From NCBI GenBank assembly GCA_037957365.1, contig JARHVA010002426.1, forward strand, positions 2,412,001-2,476,000: a stretch of DNA of 64,000 nt, given 5' to 3'. A program made the position numbers and the translations under genes. Below are positions 24,915-36,501 of this stretch, one piece after another; positions within the stretch are counted from its first letter, which is position 1; each line of letters starts with the position of its first letter. The stretch comes from Torreya grandis (lineage: Eukaryota; Streptophyta; Pinopsida; Cupressales; Taxaceae). Under the pieces are notes generated by a model, which was given only the letters and a program-made list of their open reading frames with translations, was not told where the DNA came from and searched no databases.

Positions 24915-25399
24915 ATTTTCAGCGTCTTGTGACTCACCATAAATTGTTTTTAGACTACAAGTCTTCTTTGAAGTGTTTATTGACCTTTATCTCAATCATG
25001 CAAGTGTTGGATTAGATGATTCACTACTGTTATTACTAGCTCGAGTAGATGGATTTGAAGTGCTAGGTGCCTTAGAATGTGTTGTAAGAATATTTGCTTG
25101 TGGAGCTTGAGGAACATTTACTTATGTAATATGATTCAAACTTTGAATTTCATTATCCTCATTCTCATATCAAATATTGGCTGCAATTGTAGTTGTTTTA
25201 TCAATGCTTCCATTACATACTTCTTTTACAAATTCTACATCATTGTTGATAATTACCTTCCTTGTAATCAAATTGTATAATTTGTATGATTTGGATTATT
25301 CACTATATCTGACAAAATTGTACTTTTCACCTCTATCATCTAACTTCTTTCTCAATTATTGAGATATCAAAGAGTATGCTACACATCCAAAGACTATAA

Positions 25400-26660
25400 A
25401 ATGTGAAACACTATGTTTCTTCTTGCTCCAAAATTTTTGTGGTATCTTATTTGTCACACTTTTGTTGGACATATGTTTAAAATGTATATCGCATAGACAA
25501 TCGCTTCAGCCCAATATTCATTTGGTAGATGCTTAACTTTTATCATACTTCATGTCATTTCCATAATTATCTTATTCTTTTTTTTCACTACTCCATTTTG
25601 TTGAGGTGTACATCTTGTTGTGAATTTTTTTCTTATTCCATTTGATTTAAAATTTGTTTAAAAATTATTTGATAGTTATTCACCACCTCAATCACTTCTC
25701 AATGTTTTGATATAATATCCACTTTTTTTTTTCAACTTTTGACTTGAACTCCTTAAAAATATCAAACAGATCTGATTTGTATTTCAATAAATAGGCCCAA
25801 GTTTTACGGTTGAAATCATCAGTAAATATACAAAAATATAGATTTCCACTTATGGATGGTGTTTTCATCGGTCCACAAAGATTTGAATGAACTATTTCAA
25901 ATGAATGCCTTGCCTTATAAAATTTATTAAGTAAATTTTTTTGTCTATGTTGATTTGTTAGTATGCAATTCTCACATGTTGTAAGTGGCTTTATTGGTGG
26001 CAATCCATACACCATTCTCTTTTTATACAACAAATGCAAACCTCTAAAGTTTAGATGCCTTAATCTCAAGTGCCATAACCAAGATTGATCATTGCATGAA
26101 ATTCTAAATGTTGCTTCAACATTTTTTTGTAATCTTTGAGACTCTAAACATATTTCACTTTGGATCTTAAGAGGAAACATTATATTCTTCGTCATTTCAA
26201 CTTTTTCAAATAGCCTATTACTGGGTTTCTTGTCCAAAATTATACATTCACCATTTTGAAAGTATTTCATATACTCTTTTTGAACCAATTGACCAATGCT
26301 TGTTAAATTGTGTTGCAATCTAGGAACATAGTATACATAGGAGATATGTTTCTTTTCACCTTGTTTTGTTCCTATGTTAATTGATCCTTTTCCCATGACT
26401 GATACTTTGTGATCATTTCCCAACTTTACTTCTGATTTTACCGAATCATCTATTGTTGCAAATAACTCCTTGCTTCTACTTATATGATTGCTACACCCAC
26501 TATCCAAAAACCAAACTTCCTTTGAGCTCTTTTGTGAAATATTACATGTTATCAACATTGTGTTTTGTTCATTAGTGTTGGGATGATTTTCATTTGTAAA
26601 GTTTATCTTTTGTTTATTCCTATCATATTGCCTTTTTCTACATATAGATGCAAAATGCTT
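25400..26660 (-). pseudogene. Copia protease and integrase
   Basis: A long open stretch (25,692-26,558) contains the protease site WFLDSGCSNHIS with an intact D-S-G. It then has the pre-integrase zinc region WLWHLRLRHLNFRGL and CENCILTNQHR, and the integrase core start FEIVHSNLCGPM and FTDDFNRKTW. The D35E part continues in other frames below 25,690, with FTTRCTPQQNGV near 25,600. A degenerate gag zinc knuckle (CHYCKRFKHFASIC) lies just upstream at about 26,640-26,690. Integrase would insert the cDNA into chromosomes. Confidence 0.9.
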
Positions 26661-26954
26661 AAATCTTTTACAATAATGGCATTAGATGTTAGATTTATCA
26701 TAACTTTCTCCTTGATGATGGTTATGAAAATGATTGTTGCCTCATCCTCTTGATGGTGTGAAAGATATATGCGTGCATGATTTTGGTTTGTTTTCAAATT
26801 GAAGAGATTCTCTACTGTCTCTTGGTGAAAAAAAACCTCTACCTCTATTATAATTTGATCTCCCTCTAGTTTTATTGACTAAAAGTTGAGTTTTTAATGC
26901 ATTTTTGAAGATGCTCCTGAATGGTTTAGACTTTGCTCATGTGACAATAATGAC

Positions 26955-27539
26955 GCCATTAATTCATTAACTGAGATAAATCTTTAAATTTTTCAATGGA
27001 CACTATAACTAAGTCAAATTTTGTAAGAAAGCTTCTAAGTACTTTTTCCACAACCTTTTTGTCTCCCATACTTTCACCATGAGTTTTAATTTGATTCACA
27101 ATGCCCATTACATGTATAAAAAATGAATCAATATTATTTGACTCTTTTATATGAAGATTCTCTAAATCCCTCCTAAGTATTTGCAATTTCGCTGTTTTAA
27201 CTTTGCTTGTAGCTTGGTATGCTATTTGCAGGGTTTCTCATGCTTGTTTTGCCCTTGTAGCAGCGACAACATGTGAAAAGATTGAGTCCTTCATGGCTTG
27301 TTGGATGAAAAAAAATGCTTTGGCATCCTTCTTATTTTCTTTAAATAAATCATTTTCTGTTTGTGACAGTCCCTGAGATGCCCGTTGATTTGTTGGCTCA
27401 AAGAATCCATTTTCAACTAAATCCCGAACATCTTGTGAATAGAAGAACAGGTTTTCATTGTTATACTCCAAACATCATAACTTTTCCCATTAAAAATTGG
27501 TAATTGGGGTTGATAAATGCTACCAATTACCCCTGCCAT
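26955..27539 (-). pseudogene. Copia gag (UBN2 type)
   Basis: Reading starts at an ATG at 27,539 with MAGVIGSIYQPQLPIFNGK. It continues with IQQAMKDSIFSHVVAATRAKQAxETL, KLQILRRDLENLHIKESNNI and VEKVLRSF, the ordered signatures of UBN2 gag. Stops at about 27,475, 27,235 and 26,957 break it. The start is chosen because it opens the conserved LPxFNGKSYDVW segment about 200 bp downstream of the primer site. Confidence 0.85.
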
Positions 27540-27743
27540 GGCTTCTCCAAAAACTAATCCCCTTCTATTTAATTTCTACTGTTAGTTTATTTTTCCCTTT
27601 TGTAAATCTCTTCCTTACCTTTGATTTTTTGTGAGCAGCTTCTGCGGGAATGAAGTGCTACAGCCTCTCCTTGGAATGATGATAGATGCTTCTGCTGCAC
27701 CCTTTGATTTAACCCAGCTCTCTCAATGGTTTGCTAGGTACTA

Positions 27744-27755
27744 GCTCTGATACCA
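27744..27755 (-). other. Primer-binding site for tRNA-iMet
   Basis: The minus strand reads TGGTATCAGAGC, a perfect plant copia primer site, 3 bp inside the end of the 5' LTR. Confidence 0.95.
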
Positions 27756-27758
27756 GAT

Positions 27759-28224
27759 TGATGGAATAAACCACATAAAAACAGAGGAAACAAAGAATAA
27801 ACAGAGCATATCAAAACAAACACAAAATAGTTTAACTTTCATTATTCTTGTGACAAATGAGCTACAGGTTCTTTATCCTCTTTACCAACAGAGGTGCGCA
27901 GCACTCATTCATTACATTCATTTTCTGCAAACAAAATAGCAGAGCTTCGCTGCATATATATTTGCCTTCATTACAAAAAACCGAGCATATTTGAAACTTT
28001 CAAATATATCAAAAAAACAAAATAATTAGTTGCCTTCGCTGGAAGACTCTAGACGCAACGTAGCAAATGCATTTAATAGAGTTGGTGAACGTAGCACATT
28101 GGCATGTGAACAGTTGCAAGAGATTAAAGGAAATTTAATGCAAAACCCAGAAAATTGGCTTAGTTGGAAGTGACGTGGCAGGGAAGATTAAAACCGCTGA
28201 GTTGTAGGTCCACGTCCACCAACA
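27759..28224 (-). repeat. 5' LTR of the copia element
   Basis: 466 bp, opening TGTTGGTGGACG on the minus strand at 28,224 and closing CCATCA at 27,759. It retains more CpG sites than its partner. Confidence 0.95.
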
Positions 28225-28229
28225 AATTT

Positions 28230-28920
28230 CTCATATCTTATATAAACAGAAATAAATATAATATACAGAAACAGATATGGGACTTTCATGATAAATTATG
28301 TATATTAGAAATCCAACGAGAACGAAAAATATTAATTGAAAAAAAAGCGGGGGGAGCCCAACCACCTAACCCTTCTTGGCTGGTCCACGGGTGCCATTAA
28401 GCCCCAAGGGGCACCCAAACCCAGTTAGGCAAAGGTGCCATAAGGAACCAAGTGCCTTGTCGTACGTCCATTCTAAAATAGGCCAGATTATATATATATG
28501 AAAAGAAAATATATACTTTTGCTTACTTGGTGTCAATAAATATTAAATAAGAGCTTTCATAAGAATATGCGTGCTTATCTGCATAAAAATGTTTTGCTTA
28601 CAAAACGTGAAGAAAGATTCTTCACACGGATTAAAATAAACCATTAGGCGCTTCCCAAATTATTTGAAGTAATGACACAACACACACTCGTACAAGAAGG
28701 AAGCTGTATGGGAAACGGAGGAGGAAAGCATGTCTTAAGTTTTTTCCTCCACGTTTTCCCTATTTGCGTCAGACACAGAAAATACCAAATGAGGTTTGTG
28801 AAGCTAATCCCTATTTTTATAAAACAACGGTTATTGTTTCAATTAGGGAGAACAAATCTACGGTAGAGATCTCTTTGATCTACGCGTTGGAGCTTAAAAA
28901 TTGAGCCTTCCTTTTCATTT
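28230..28920. other. No gene seen; one nested stem
   Basis: No coding match. A nested inverted repeat is visible at 28,365-28,429: outer CCTAAC/GTTAGG and inner GGGTGCC/GGCACCC. It is GC-richer than its surroundings and could be the remnant of a small element; its identity is unknown. Confidence 0.4.
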
Positions 28921-29345
28921 ATAATAAAATTATTATTGGTTTTTAATTGATTTACATTATAAGGTGCTAACTAATTGGTTTTTAATTGATTTATATTATA
29001 AGGTGTAAACAAATCATAGGGATTATTATATTTTATTATATAAAATTATTATCGGTTTTTTATTGATTTACATTATAAGGTGTTAACTAATTAATTTAAA
29101 AGGATGGGCAAGTAATTAATTTGTAAGATTTTTTTTTAAATTTTTTCACCACTATTAGTGCAGAGATTTAATAAGGGAGGTATTCAATAAATAATTAAGT
29201 AACTTTATATTGTTAATTAATTAATTTAAAAATGATGGGCAAGTAATTAATTTGTAAGACCCTTTTTCTTAATTTCTTCACCACTATTAGTGCAGGTATT
29301 TAATAAGGGATGGTATTTAATAAATAATCAAATAACTTTAGGTTA
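28921..29345. repeat. Complex tandem repeats
   Basis: Three copies of a 40 bp unit with TTTTAATTGATTTACATTAT then AAGGTG occur at about 28,937, 28,977 and 29,052. They are followed by two copies of a 130 bp unit starting TGTTAACTAATTAATTTAAA (29,081 and 29,211), each containing GGGCAAGTAATTAATTTGTA and CACCACTATTAGTGCAG. The sequence is AT-rich and non-coding. Confidence 0.8.
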
Positions 29346-29960
29346 TCATCTTTCTTTGATCCTCAGTACGTTGTAATTATTTAATAACATATGTTTTGTT
29401 GTTTTGTTCAAAAATGAATTCTTTTTGTTCATTTTTGTCTATTGTGTTTTGGGTAGGTTTGACCATCACATTTGGGTATAGTTGAGGTTGAAAGACTAAA
29501 ATTTTATGTTTTTTTCAACTTTAATTTAGATTTTCTTTATATAATTGAGGACTCGTCGCTTATTGATTCTTACTATCATTCAAGATGTATCACTGGGCAT
29601 ATTGCTTTCTCAATAGATATTTAGGATGTAGATCCAAGTACTGAATCTATTGGTTTACTAAGGTGGTCTTGGATTCATGTAGATCGAACCATAGAATAAC
29701 AATAGCTTCAAATTTGAATCATAGAAAGGGTTCTATTAATCACTATAGAACCAAAGTTAGTCAATAGAGACAGGATGTCATAGTATCTTAGGGATGAGTC
29801 ATCGCAAGAGGGATGACATACATCGATATCTACTAGTTCTAACCATCATTAGTCATGATCACATCAAGCACCACCATAGGTCAAGGTCTTTGATGAGGGG
29901 TCATCAAAGACCATGATCACCTCAGTGTGAGAGACATGAAGGGAGAGTCGTGGTGGACCA
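29346..29960. other. No gene recognised
   Basis: A stretch at 29,790-29,950 is less AT-rich (CATCATTAGTCATGATCAC and similar) but shows no coding motif I can name. Confidence 0.4.
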
Positions 29961-30716
29961 TATGTGGTATTTCATCATATTATAGAAACCTACTTTTGTT
30001 GGCTTGATTGGTGAGGTTAAGGTTAATTCTTATTTACGTAATGTTACCAGATTATATAGTGTATATGGGTACTTTGGGAACATCAAGTCTAGACTAGCCA
30101 CTCATATTTTGAGTGAATCAAGATTGCCCTTGATAGAGAAAGAGTAGCTTAAGGGTAACTTCAATCTTAAGACTCTTACTTGGGATCAATCTAATGCTAG
30201 ATTAAGGATCACTACCTTACTCGACACTTCCAATGTCAGGTGATAAATGGTTAGCATGGCTTTCAATGATATGTGGGTATTGTTAGGGTGAAGTATGAGA
30301 CAAATTCTTTGAGCTCATTTATTATTTAGAGTTTCCACATGATGATAAGATGCTATTGAATCCCATTGTTGTGTGTCTTATTGGTAATTTGCTCGATGTT
30401 TTTCTCCTTCTTGACCCTAAGAGCCTCCAGATCATACTTGAAAAGGTAGTTATTGTATAAGAGAACAAGGGAAAATCTCAGGAGGCATGAGAGCACCTTA
30501 GAAGAATGTGTGGAAACCTTCCACCACACAAGTGTGATTTTAGACTACCAAAACCTCAAAAATAGGGTTAATAGGGATAATAACAATGATGGAAAGGTCA
30601 ACAATAGAGGTGGGACTAGTGACATCTTCCATGAGGTCCATAGACAGACCGAGAGAGAGGGGGGATTAGGGACCATCTTTGGGACAAGTACAAGGACCTC
30701 ACTAGATGAGGAATAA
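29960..30716 (+). pseudogene. Unrecognised coding-like relic
   Basis: Plus-strand fragments such as RLYSVYGYFGNIKSRLATHIL near 30,050 and HDDKMLLNPIVVCLIGNLL near 30,350 look protein-derived, with an open tail at 30,453-30,716 rich in D, N, R and E. Frames shift several times. I do not recognise the family. A gag-like origin is possible given the surroundings. Confidence 0.25.
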
Positions 30717-30772
30717 TTAGGCACACACTAAGAGTCAATAGTCTTGACAAGGGGTACCAATAATGCTTATTT

Positions 30773-31416
30773 TGATGGCACTAGATATCGGAAGAATAAT
30801 AAATAAAGTATATTCAACGTCAACCTTCAATTTATTTCTGTACATCTATAATCTTTTAAAAAACTTACTAAAGCTAGTTACAAAGAAACCAACTAATGGG
30901 TTTTAACTAACCCAATGACTAACCTAGCAAAATAATTAAATAAATAAATAACAACATTGGATCATACAATGACCCAAAAAACTTCTCTTGATCCAAAGGG
31001 TATATAAGATGAAACAACATGAGAAATGACCCTGAAGTCATAAAAAAACTCTGAAGCAATTGTTATTGGTATACTGTACATCGTTGTAATGATAAAAACT
31101 ATTGTTGCTCCATACAGAAGCCCATCCTATGAGTTATGCCATAAAATGATGATCAACATGATCAAAGGCCACTCATCCTTTATGATCACCATACCATACT
31201 ATAGTAGAAAATGATCAAATCCAATCCAACTACATCGATTCACATAAGATTCCAACTATAAGACTATCAAATTGACCAATCCATACTATATATTGAACAT
31301 CTCTCTGATGTCGAATAAATGCTAACAGCACTTGTTCAACATTAAAGGTGATCGTAACCCCTTTTAACTCATATTATCACTAATGACTAATCAAAGATGA
31401 ACCAAATGCTATATAT
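30773..31416 (-). repeat. 3' LTR (left), right boundary uncertain
   Basis: Starts TGATGGCACTAG. The right end is placed next to the minus-strand purine tract TAGGGGGAGAA at 31,417-31,427, but no clear TG start is visible on the minus strand, so the boundary may be off by 10-20 bp. Confidence 0.5.
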
Positions 31417-31427
31417 TCTCCCCCTAT
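31417..31427 (-). other. Polypurine tract
   Basis: The minus strand reads TAGGGGGAGAA between the gag remnant and the left LTR, a usual copia PPT sequence. Confidence 0.65.
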
Positions 31428-31617
31428 TACATGAGAGGTGAGAATCTTTGCAATGAGAGAAACACAATCAAACAATATTGTTTGATCTATGTCATGAGTA
31501 TCAAATATACAAATCTAAAAATGGAACTGAAACTAATAACACAAGCCAAAAATCTACTACTATGATAGATCCCAATCTTAAGTGTAATTGCTCACACAAG
31601 ATGAGTGAATCATTCAT

Positions 31618-32620
31618 CACTCAGAACAAGTTGTCAGGGGCATTTGGACAATAGACCTTGGCCATATAAGAAGCCTCCTAATCAGAGGAAGTGTTAAAAT
31701 AAATAGAATAGCTAGATAAACCATAATATTTACCACTAGAATAATCCACACAATTTTTCCCATATTTCTTTTTATGTGGAAAAAGGGGTCGTCGAGAAGG
31801 ACATACATCTGCATGATGTCCAATACCACCACATTTGAAATATTTGAGATTTTTATTATGCTGATAAGATCTATAAGAAGATGAATCACTGAAAAAACTA
31901 CAAGAGTAAGAAGAATGCCTATGGTGACATTTGTGTTTTAAAGATCTTGGATCGTGTCAATGAGAATGATGTGGAGACCTTCTATAATTTTGTGGAGAGT
32001 GTCTTGAAGAATGACTTGGAGAGTGTTTCAAAGAATGCTTCTGAAAATATCATTGTACATGGTGATGATCTCTATGATGGGACTTATTCTTTGTATAGTG
32101 AGCCTCTTTAGTTGGCATACTTTTCTGCTTTGAAAATTGTCAGTCATGTTGAGTCAACAATTCACAAATAGAGTCAAATGTGACACCATTATGCTTATCC
32201 CTAAGGTGTAATTTTTAAAAAAAAATGATGTATAACTAAGGCCCTTCAGTGTGATAGAAATCAACACGTCATCATCTATTTTTCCACCTATTATGCAATA
32301 TTATTGTTTCAATGTTTTCATGTGCGATATATATTCACATACATCTCCATCAATGCTAAGCTTATTATTAAGTAGCTGTATTAAGAGATAAATATTCTTA
32401 TAGTCAGGTTGTTTTTTATATAGGTCCCATAAAACTTTCTAAAATTTCCATGCACCAGTTTTGACCACCTCTATATGAGTGATAACATGTTTAGTGCAAG
32501 ATGCTTTTAATAGTGTGAGTGCATGATGCAGGAGCATCTACATACATCTTGGCAAGACATGGTTACAATTGAATTTAATTTCAATTTATTGTATTTTCCC
32601 TCCAATATGCTGTTAATGAG
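31618..32620 (-). pseudogene. Copia gag remnant with zinc knuckle
   Basis: Minus-strand fragments read LIQLLNNKLSIDGDVCEYI and KTLKQxYCIIGGKIDDDVL near 32,250-32,370, typical of UBN2 gag. A zinc knuckle KYFKCGGIGHHADVCPSR lies at about 31,798-31,848, in which the first cysteine of C-x2-C-x4-H-x4-C is now Y. Stops and frameshifts are frequent. The reading ends near 31,618 with only about 200 bp before the PPT, so there was no room for pol. Confidence 0.7.
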
Positions 32621-33940
32621 GAGTAATTGTAAAAAAATAAAAGTAAACAGTAATTGTTGGGGCTGTTGAGGAAATAGAGGAGGAATGGTTGAAATTATTT
32701 CAACCTTAGTATATTGTTACAAATTAAAAACTGTTTGTTGTTTTATCTTGAGCCCAAGTTGGGCGTAGAGGTTTGGAGGAGATTCTTTAAAAACAAAAGA
32801 ATAGGATATGCATTAAGGGGAGAAAAGGAGAAAAACAGTTTGAATCACCATAGTTTGTTGGGTTGAGCCACTGCTACAGGAGTTCATAGCTTTTTAAAAA
32901 AAAATGTAGATTGATGAAGAGATGTTGCTACTCAGTTTGATGTCGCTGCTCCAGCATGGATTGTGGAAGGATATTGAGATAATGTTAAACGAAGGTGCAG
33001 AAATTAAAAATTCCAGCCAACTATGTAGTACTCACCCAAGATGAAAGGTAATCATAGTTGTAATTTTCATTTGAAGTCGTTGAATAGAAGAAGAGGAAAA
33101 ATAAAATAAAAAAATGTGTAAAGTTGGTAAAAGCTGCTATCCCTGAAATCCACCATTTTGATTTAGTAAAATATACAAACAGAGTAAATTGTGGCATTTA
33201 GTAAGATTTATTTATCCTTCAGATATATTACTTGTTGAGATTTTGTGGAGGATCGTGGTTGGAGAAAATTGTGAGAGTTTGTAGTTTAAAAAGATCTAAA
33301 TGATTAAAATCTGCGCGTTAGTTTAAAATTGTTTAGTGGTCAAAGTGAAGGAAGAAGTTGCTAAGTTATTGCCAAGTAAACACCAAGCTCACTATCACTT
33401 TGTAGAATAAGAGTTGGAGCCACTGCACAAATTGCTGCAAAGAGGGAGATTGTTTGTTTGAAGAAGTCGTGACTGTGAAAGACCAGTATAAAAATAGTCT
33501 CATTAAAATGCCCATAACTTTATCATTTCTTAACGAAATTGAGAAATTTAAAATGTTCTAAAACGCTGGGAATGAGAAGCATAAAACCCAGAAATCATTC
33601 TTAATGATTCGTTTTGGTGAGTGAGCAGTCATGTGTAGAATGCGACGGGTTTTTCTATTGCAAATACGAACCATTGATGTGGTTTTGTAGGTAGCAACCA
33701 AGTAGACACTGTGGCTATGGCTCACAGCGAAAATTGTTGTCATAGAGGTTGGGAAGTTGAAGATAAGGGTGCTCTTATAGAATTTTATGCACTATGGTGA
33801 GGAGGAATATGAAATTACGCTGATTCCTGAGACTTGATCGGGTGTTCTGATCACTTATGATTGAGTTTTAGAGAAAATGAATTTGAATCACCATAGTAGA
33901 AGGTCTCAAATCGGTGTCCGAGTGATCTTATATTATATGT
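32621..33940. other. Leader of the gag-only element, no gene seen
   Basis: AT-rich leader sequence with scattered stops in all frames. It leads into the LysM-like segment on the opposite strand. Confidence 0.4.
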
Positions 33941-33948
33941 TTATGATT

Positions 33949-34099
33949 CTAGGTGTTTTGAATACTGATAATGGATTACCTGCTATTTACTTGTCATATG
34001 TTGTGCAGCCTGGGGATACACTTGGCGGATTGGGGGTTAGGTATGGGACCACTGTTGCAGGTCTGATGACAGCCCATCATTTTGGTATCAAAGCAGTCT
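33949..34099 (+). pseudogene. LysM-domain-like fragment, antisense to the host element
   Basis: The open frame 33,877-34,101 contains YVVQPGDTL, then RYGTTVAGLM and a stop at 34,099. LysM domains open YxVxxGDTLxxIAxRYGTTVxxLMxAN, so about 27 of the usual 43 residues match well before the match stops. LysM domains bind chitin- or peptidoglycan-type glycans in plant receptors. The upstream edge TTTATGATTCTAG at 33,936-33,948 looks like an intron acceptor, consistent with a captured exon. No signal peptide, second LysM or kinase is seen. The fragment is probably not translated usefully. Confidence 0.55.
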
Positions 34100-35400
34100 A
34101 AGGACAGTTTCATCAGTGCATGCTTATCACGTTTCTAATACTCAACCAAATTTTCATCCTCAGTTGGTTATGTGATCTTTTCTATATGATTTCCCATAAT
34201 TCATTAAAAAAGAGAGTGTTCTCTATGTTCCTACTCCATTCCTTGTAGTTTTTAAGTGACAATCTACCATTTTCCAAGATCAAGTTTACAATTTTTAACA
34301 TAACTTATTAAAAAGTAAAAAAAAAAAAAAAAAAATGCCACTCAAGGTTTTACCTTAAGCCTAATAAGTAGATTCAATATACAAAAGATTCATAGATTTG
34401 ACAAAAAAATCAATCACACTTTATATTTCTTATTACATGTTTATATATCATGTTTCTCTTTACAAAACTTTTAAAAATAGAATATTCTATTTTCAAAAAA
34501 AATATATTCTATTAAAAATAAATTTGTTCAAAATCTTGGTTTTCAACCCATGACCTTCTCTTAGACAAGTGACTATCAAAATTACTATAGCCAACTCCAC
34601 ATTAACCAAGTTATCAATTGAAAGTGAAAATATTATAAATATTTTTTAATTTTACCAAATTCAAAATAAAATATTACTTGAATGGCAATTTGGCATCATA
34701 TTTTATTTTTTATGTAAAAATAAGTATGACGCTATCCTTTTTAATTGAATGGGAAATCAAATACACCTTGATTTTGGTGGAGCCCATAAAATGAGCAATA
34801 AAACAAGTACAAGAAAACCTTATTTCACCATTGTTGTGTTACACCATTTTCTACCTGTAGGATGTACAGATGGAAAATAGAAAAATCAACAAGATTTATG
34901 CATGACAAATCACTGTATTATGCTATACCACTGCTAGCATCAAATAATTATGTGTGAAAAAAATTCAATGTTGTTGGAAGTGTTGGTATTTTTCATACAC
35001 TGTACAACTCCTATGATTGCAGATTGCCAGACTTCCTCAAATTTTGGAATGCAGTATGAATTTTGAGGTTGTACAAGTTTATTTTGAGTGCTTTATAGAT
35101 CAAATATTTTGTAAAATCCCACATAGATCAAATTCTAACCACCGTACAGTTGTTTTGAACCAAAAAACTTTCAATTTATACAGATTATCCTAAATCTAAG
35201 TGAGTAGTCAGGTTGTTTGAACTAGCAAATGCATATGCTTTCTGGTTGAGGTCGTACGGTTTGTGCATGAATTGAAAACAATTTTGAAAGTATATAAAAA
35301 TTATAATCTTGAAAAATTCATAGCGTATATTAAAAAAATTGTTCTCTCTTTCCTTTTTCTAGACTCCTTAAATTTCTTCTTTCTTCATTCAAAAAATTCT
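34100..35400. other. Element leader, no gene seen
   Basis: AT-rich. Contains a poly(A) run of about 19 at 34,317-34,335. No coding motif was found. Confidence 0.45.
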
Positions 35401-35406
35401 TGTTGT

Positions 35407-35419
35407 GGATCTGATACCA
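35407..35419 (-). other. Primer-binding site (tRNA-iMet type)
   Basis: The minus strand reads TGGTATCAGATCC one base inside the right LTR. It matches TGGTATCAGAGC at the first ten bases and at the last. Confidence 0.8.
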
Positions 35420-35420
35420 G

Positions 35421-35552
35421 TGATGGAACGAGGTATCAGAAGAATTATATCTAAAGTATATTCAATGTCAACCTTACATTTATTTTTTTACATCCGTGGT
35501 TTTAAAAAAAGCGTACTTATGTTGGTTACAAAGAAATTAAGTAATGGGTTTT
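35421..35552 (-). repeat. Truncated 5' LTR (right)
   Basis: About 130 bp matching 30,773-30,903, including AGTATATTCAACGTCAACCT-like and ACTAATGGGTTTT-like words. Beyond 35,552 the sequence is LINE ORF1, so the rest of this LTR is gone. Confidence 0.7.
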
Positions 35553-36501
35553 GGAAAGAGAACAAATATTGTCAGATTTGGGGATGATTTGTAGGTTTCC
35601 TAAATTATGGCTCACTCTCTCAGATCTGAATGGATGGTTTAAAGAGAATTAGATACCTTTAATGGAAGGTAATCTAAAATTTTTTCTCTGTGTAAAAGGA
35701 TTTTTTGTAATTCATTTTGATTTAGTGGATGATCTGAATTTTATTTTTTAGAGGCCCTTTTGGTCTTGAAATAATAATGCCCTGGACTTTAAACCATAGT
35801 CCTCATTATTTGTCCCACACATTGAGGCCTTTGATGTTACACCCATTTGGATAAAGATGGCATTTTTACCCTTACAATTTTCGACTCCTTCTATGTTTCA
35901 AAGCAATAGGGGATTCGTTGGGTAAATTTTTATTCATGGATTCCAAGTTCATTCACCACACTACAGTTGCTTGAATATTAGTGAATCTAGATGTGTCAAA
36001 AGAGCTCCCTAAATTCATTGATTTACAAGTATAAGATAGAACTTAAGCAATCTCTCTGTTTTGATACCTTGTCATTTCGATGTAGAAATTATTTCAAACA
36101 AGTCATCTTGCTTCTTATTGAAATATTTTTAAGCGTACAACAAAGATCTCATGGTGCAAGAAAGCTCTCCTTGAACTTCAAATAGTGGAAAAAGAAAACA
36201 AGAATGAAGATTCATAGAGTGATTCAGAAAAATCAGATGAAGGAATGGTTTTGGCTAAAAAGAAGTAGTAAAAGAGACAAAAATTTCTTCCTCTTTGTGG
36301 AAGGAAAACAAAGTTCAAGAAAATATATATGAGGATTTAAGTAGTGATCCATTTGATCAATCAGAATCTTCTTTAGAAATTTCCATTCCAATTCTATCTG
36401 ATGATGGGGGGAAGTGGATTACAGCGGGTAACAGAAAGAATGATAGATGGAAGAAGGATTTAACATCTCTTAATATGACCCTTAGGTCAGAAAGGAAATA
36501 A
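35553..36501 (+). pseudogene. LINE ORF1 relic with DUF4283 domain
   Basis: The plus strand reads ICRFPKLWLTLSDLNGW, then LMEGNLKFFLCVKGFFVIHF (35,670-35,730), then PIWIKMAFLPLQF near 35,870. This is the DUF4283 order of plant LINE ORF1: target-strand motif, GNLxFFxCxKGFFxVxF, then PxWVRLPxLPLxxW. An open tail at 36,295-36,501 ends WITAGNRKNDRWKK and MTLRSERK before a stop. No zinc knuckle or ORF2 follows. Its 5' end is fused to a truncated LTR. Confidence 0.65.

Larger units (their letters stand above)
22866..28224 (-). mobile_element. Complete but inactive Ty1-copia retrotransposon
   Basis: Two LTRs (22,866-23,335 and 27,759-28,224) start TG and end CA in standard orientation. They are flanked by a perfect 5 bp target duplication, AATTT, at 22,861-22,865 and 28,225-28,229. 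The internal region has a perfect tRNA-iMet primer site, gag, protease, integrase, RT, RNase H and a PPT in copia order on the minus strand. Stops and frameshifts interrupt every domain. The LTRs differ substantially by eye, so the insertion is ancient. It is the only full-length autonomous-type element in the window. Confidence 0.95.
30773..35552 (-). mobile_element. Gag-only copia-type element with truncated 5' LTR
   Basis: The segment starting TGATGG at 30,773 is repeated at 35,421, where it directly follows a minus-strand primer site. Similarity between the repeats runs for about 130 bp, then the right copy ends abruptly at 35,552 against a LINE ORF1. A minus-strand gag remnant lies at 31,618-32,620 and is followed almost directly by a PPT. 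Protease, integrase and RT are missing. The leader between primer site and gag is unusually long, about 2.8 kb, and carries a foreign-looking LysM-like segment. Confidence 0.65.
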
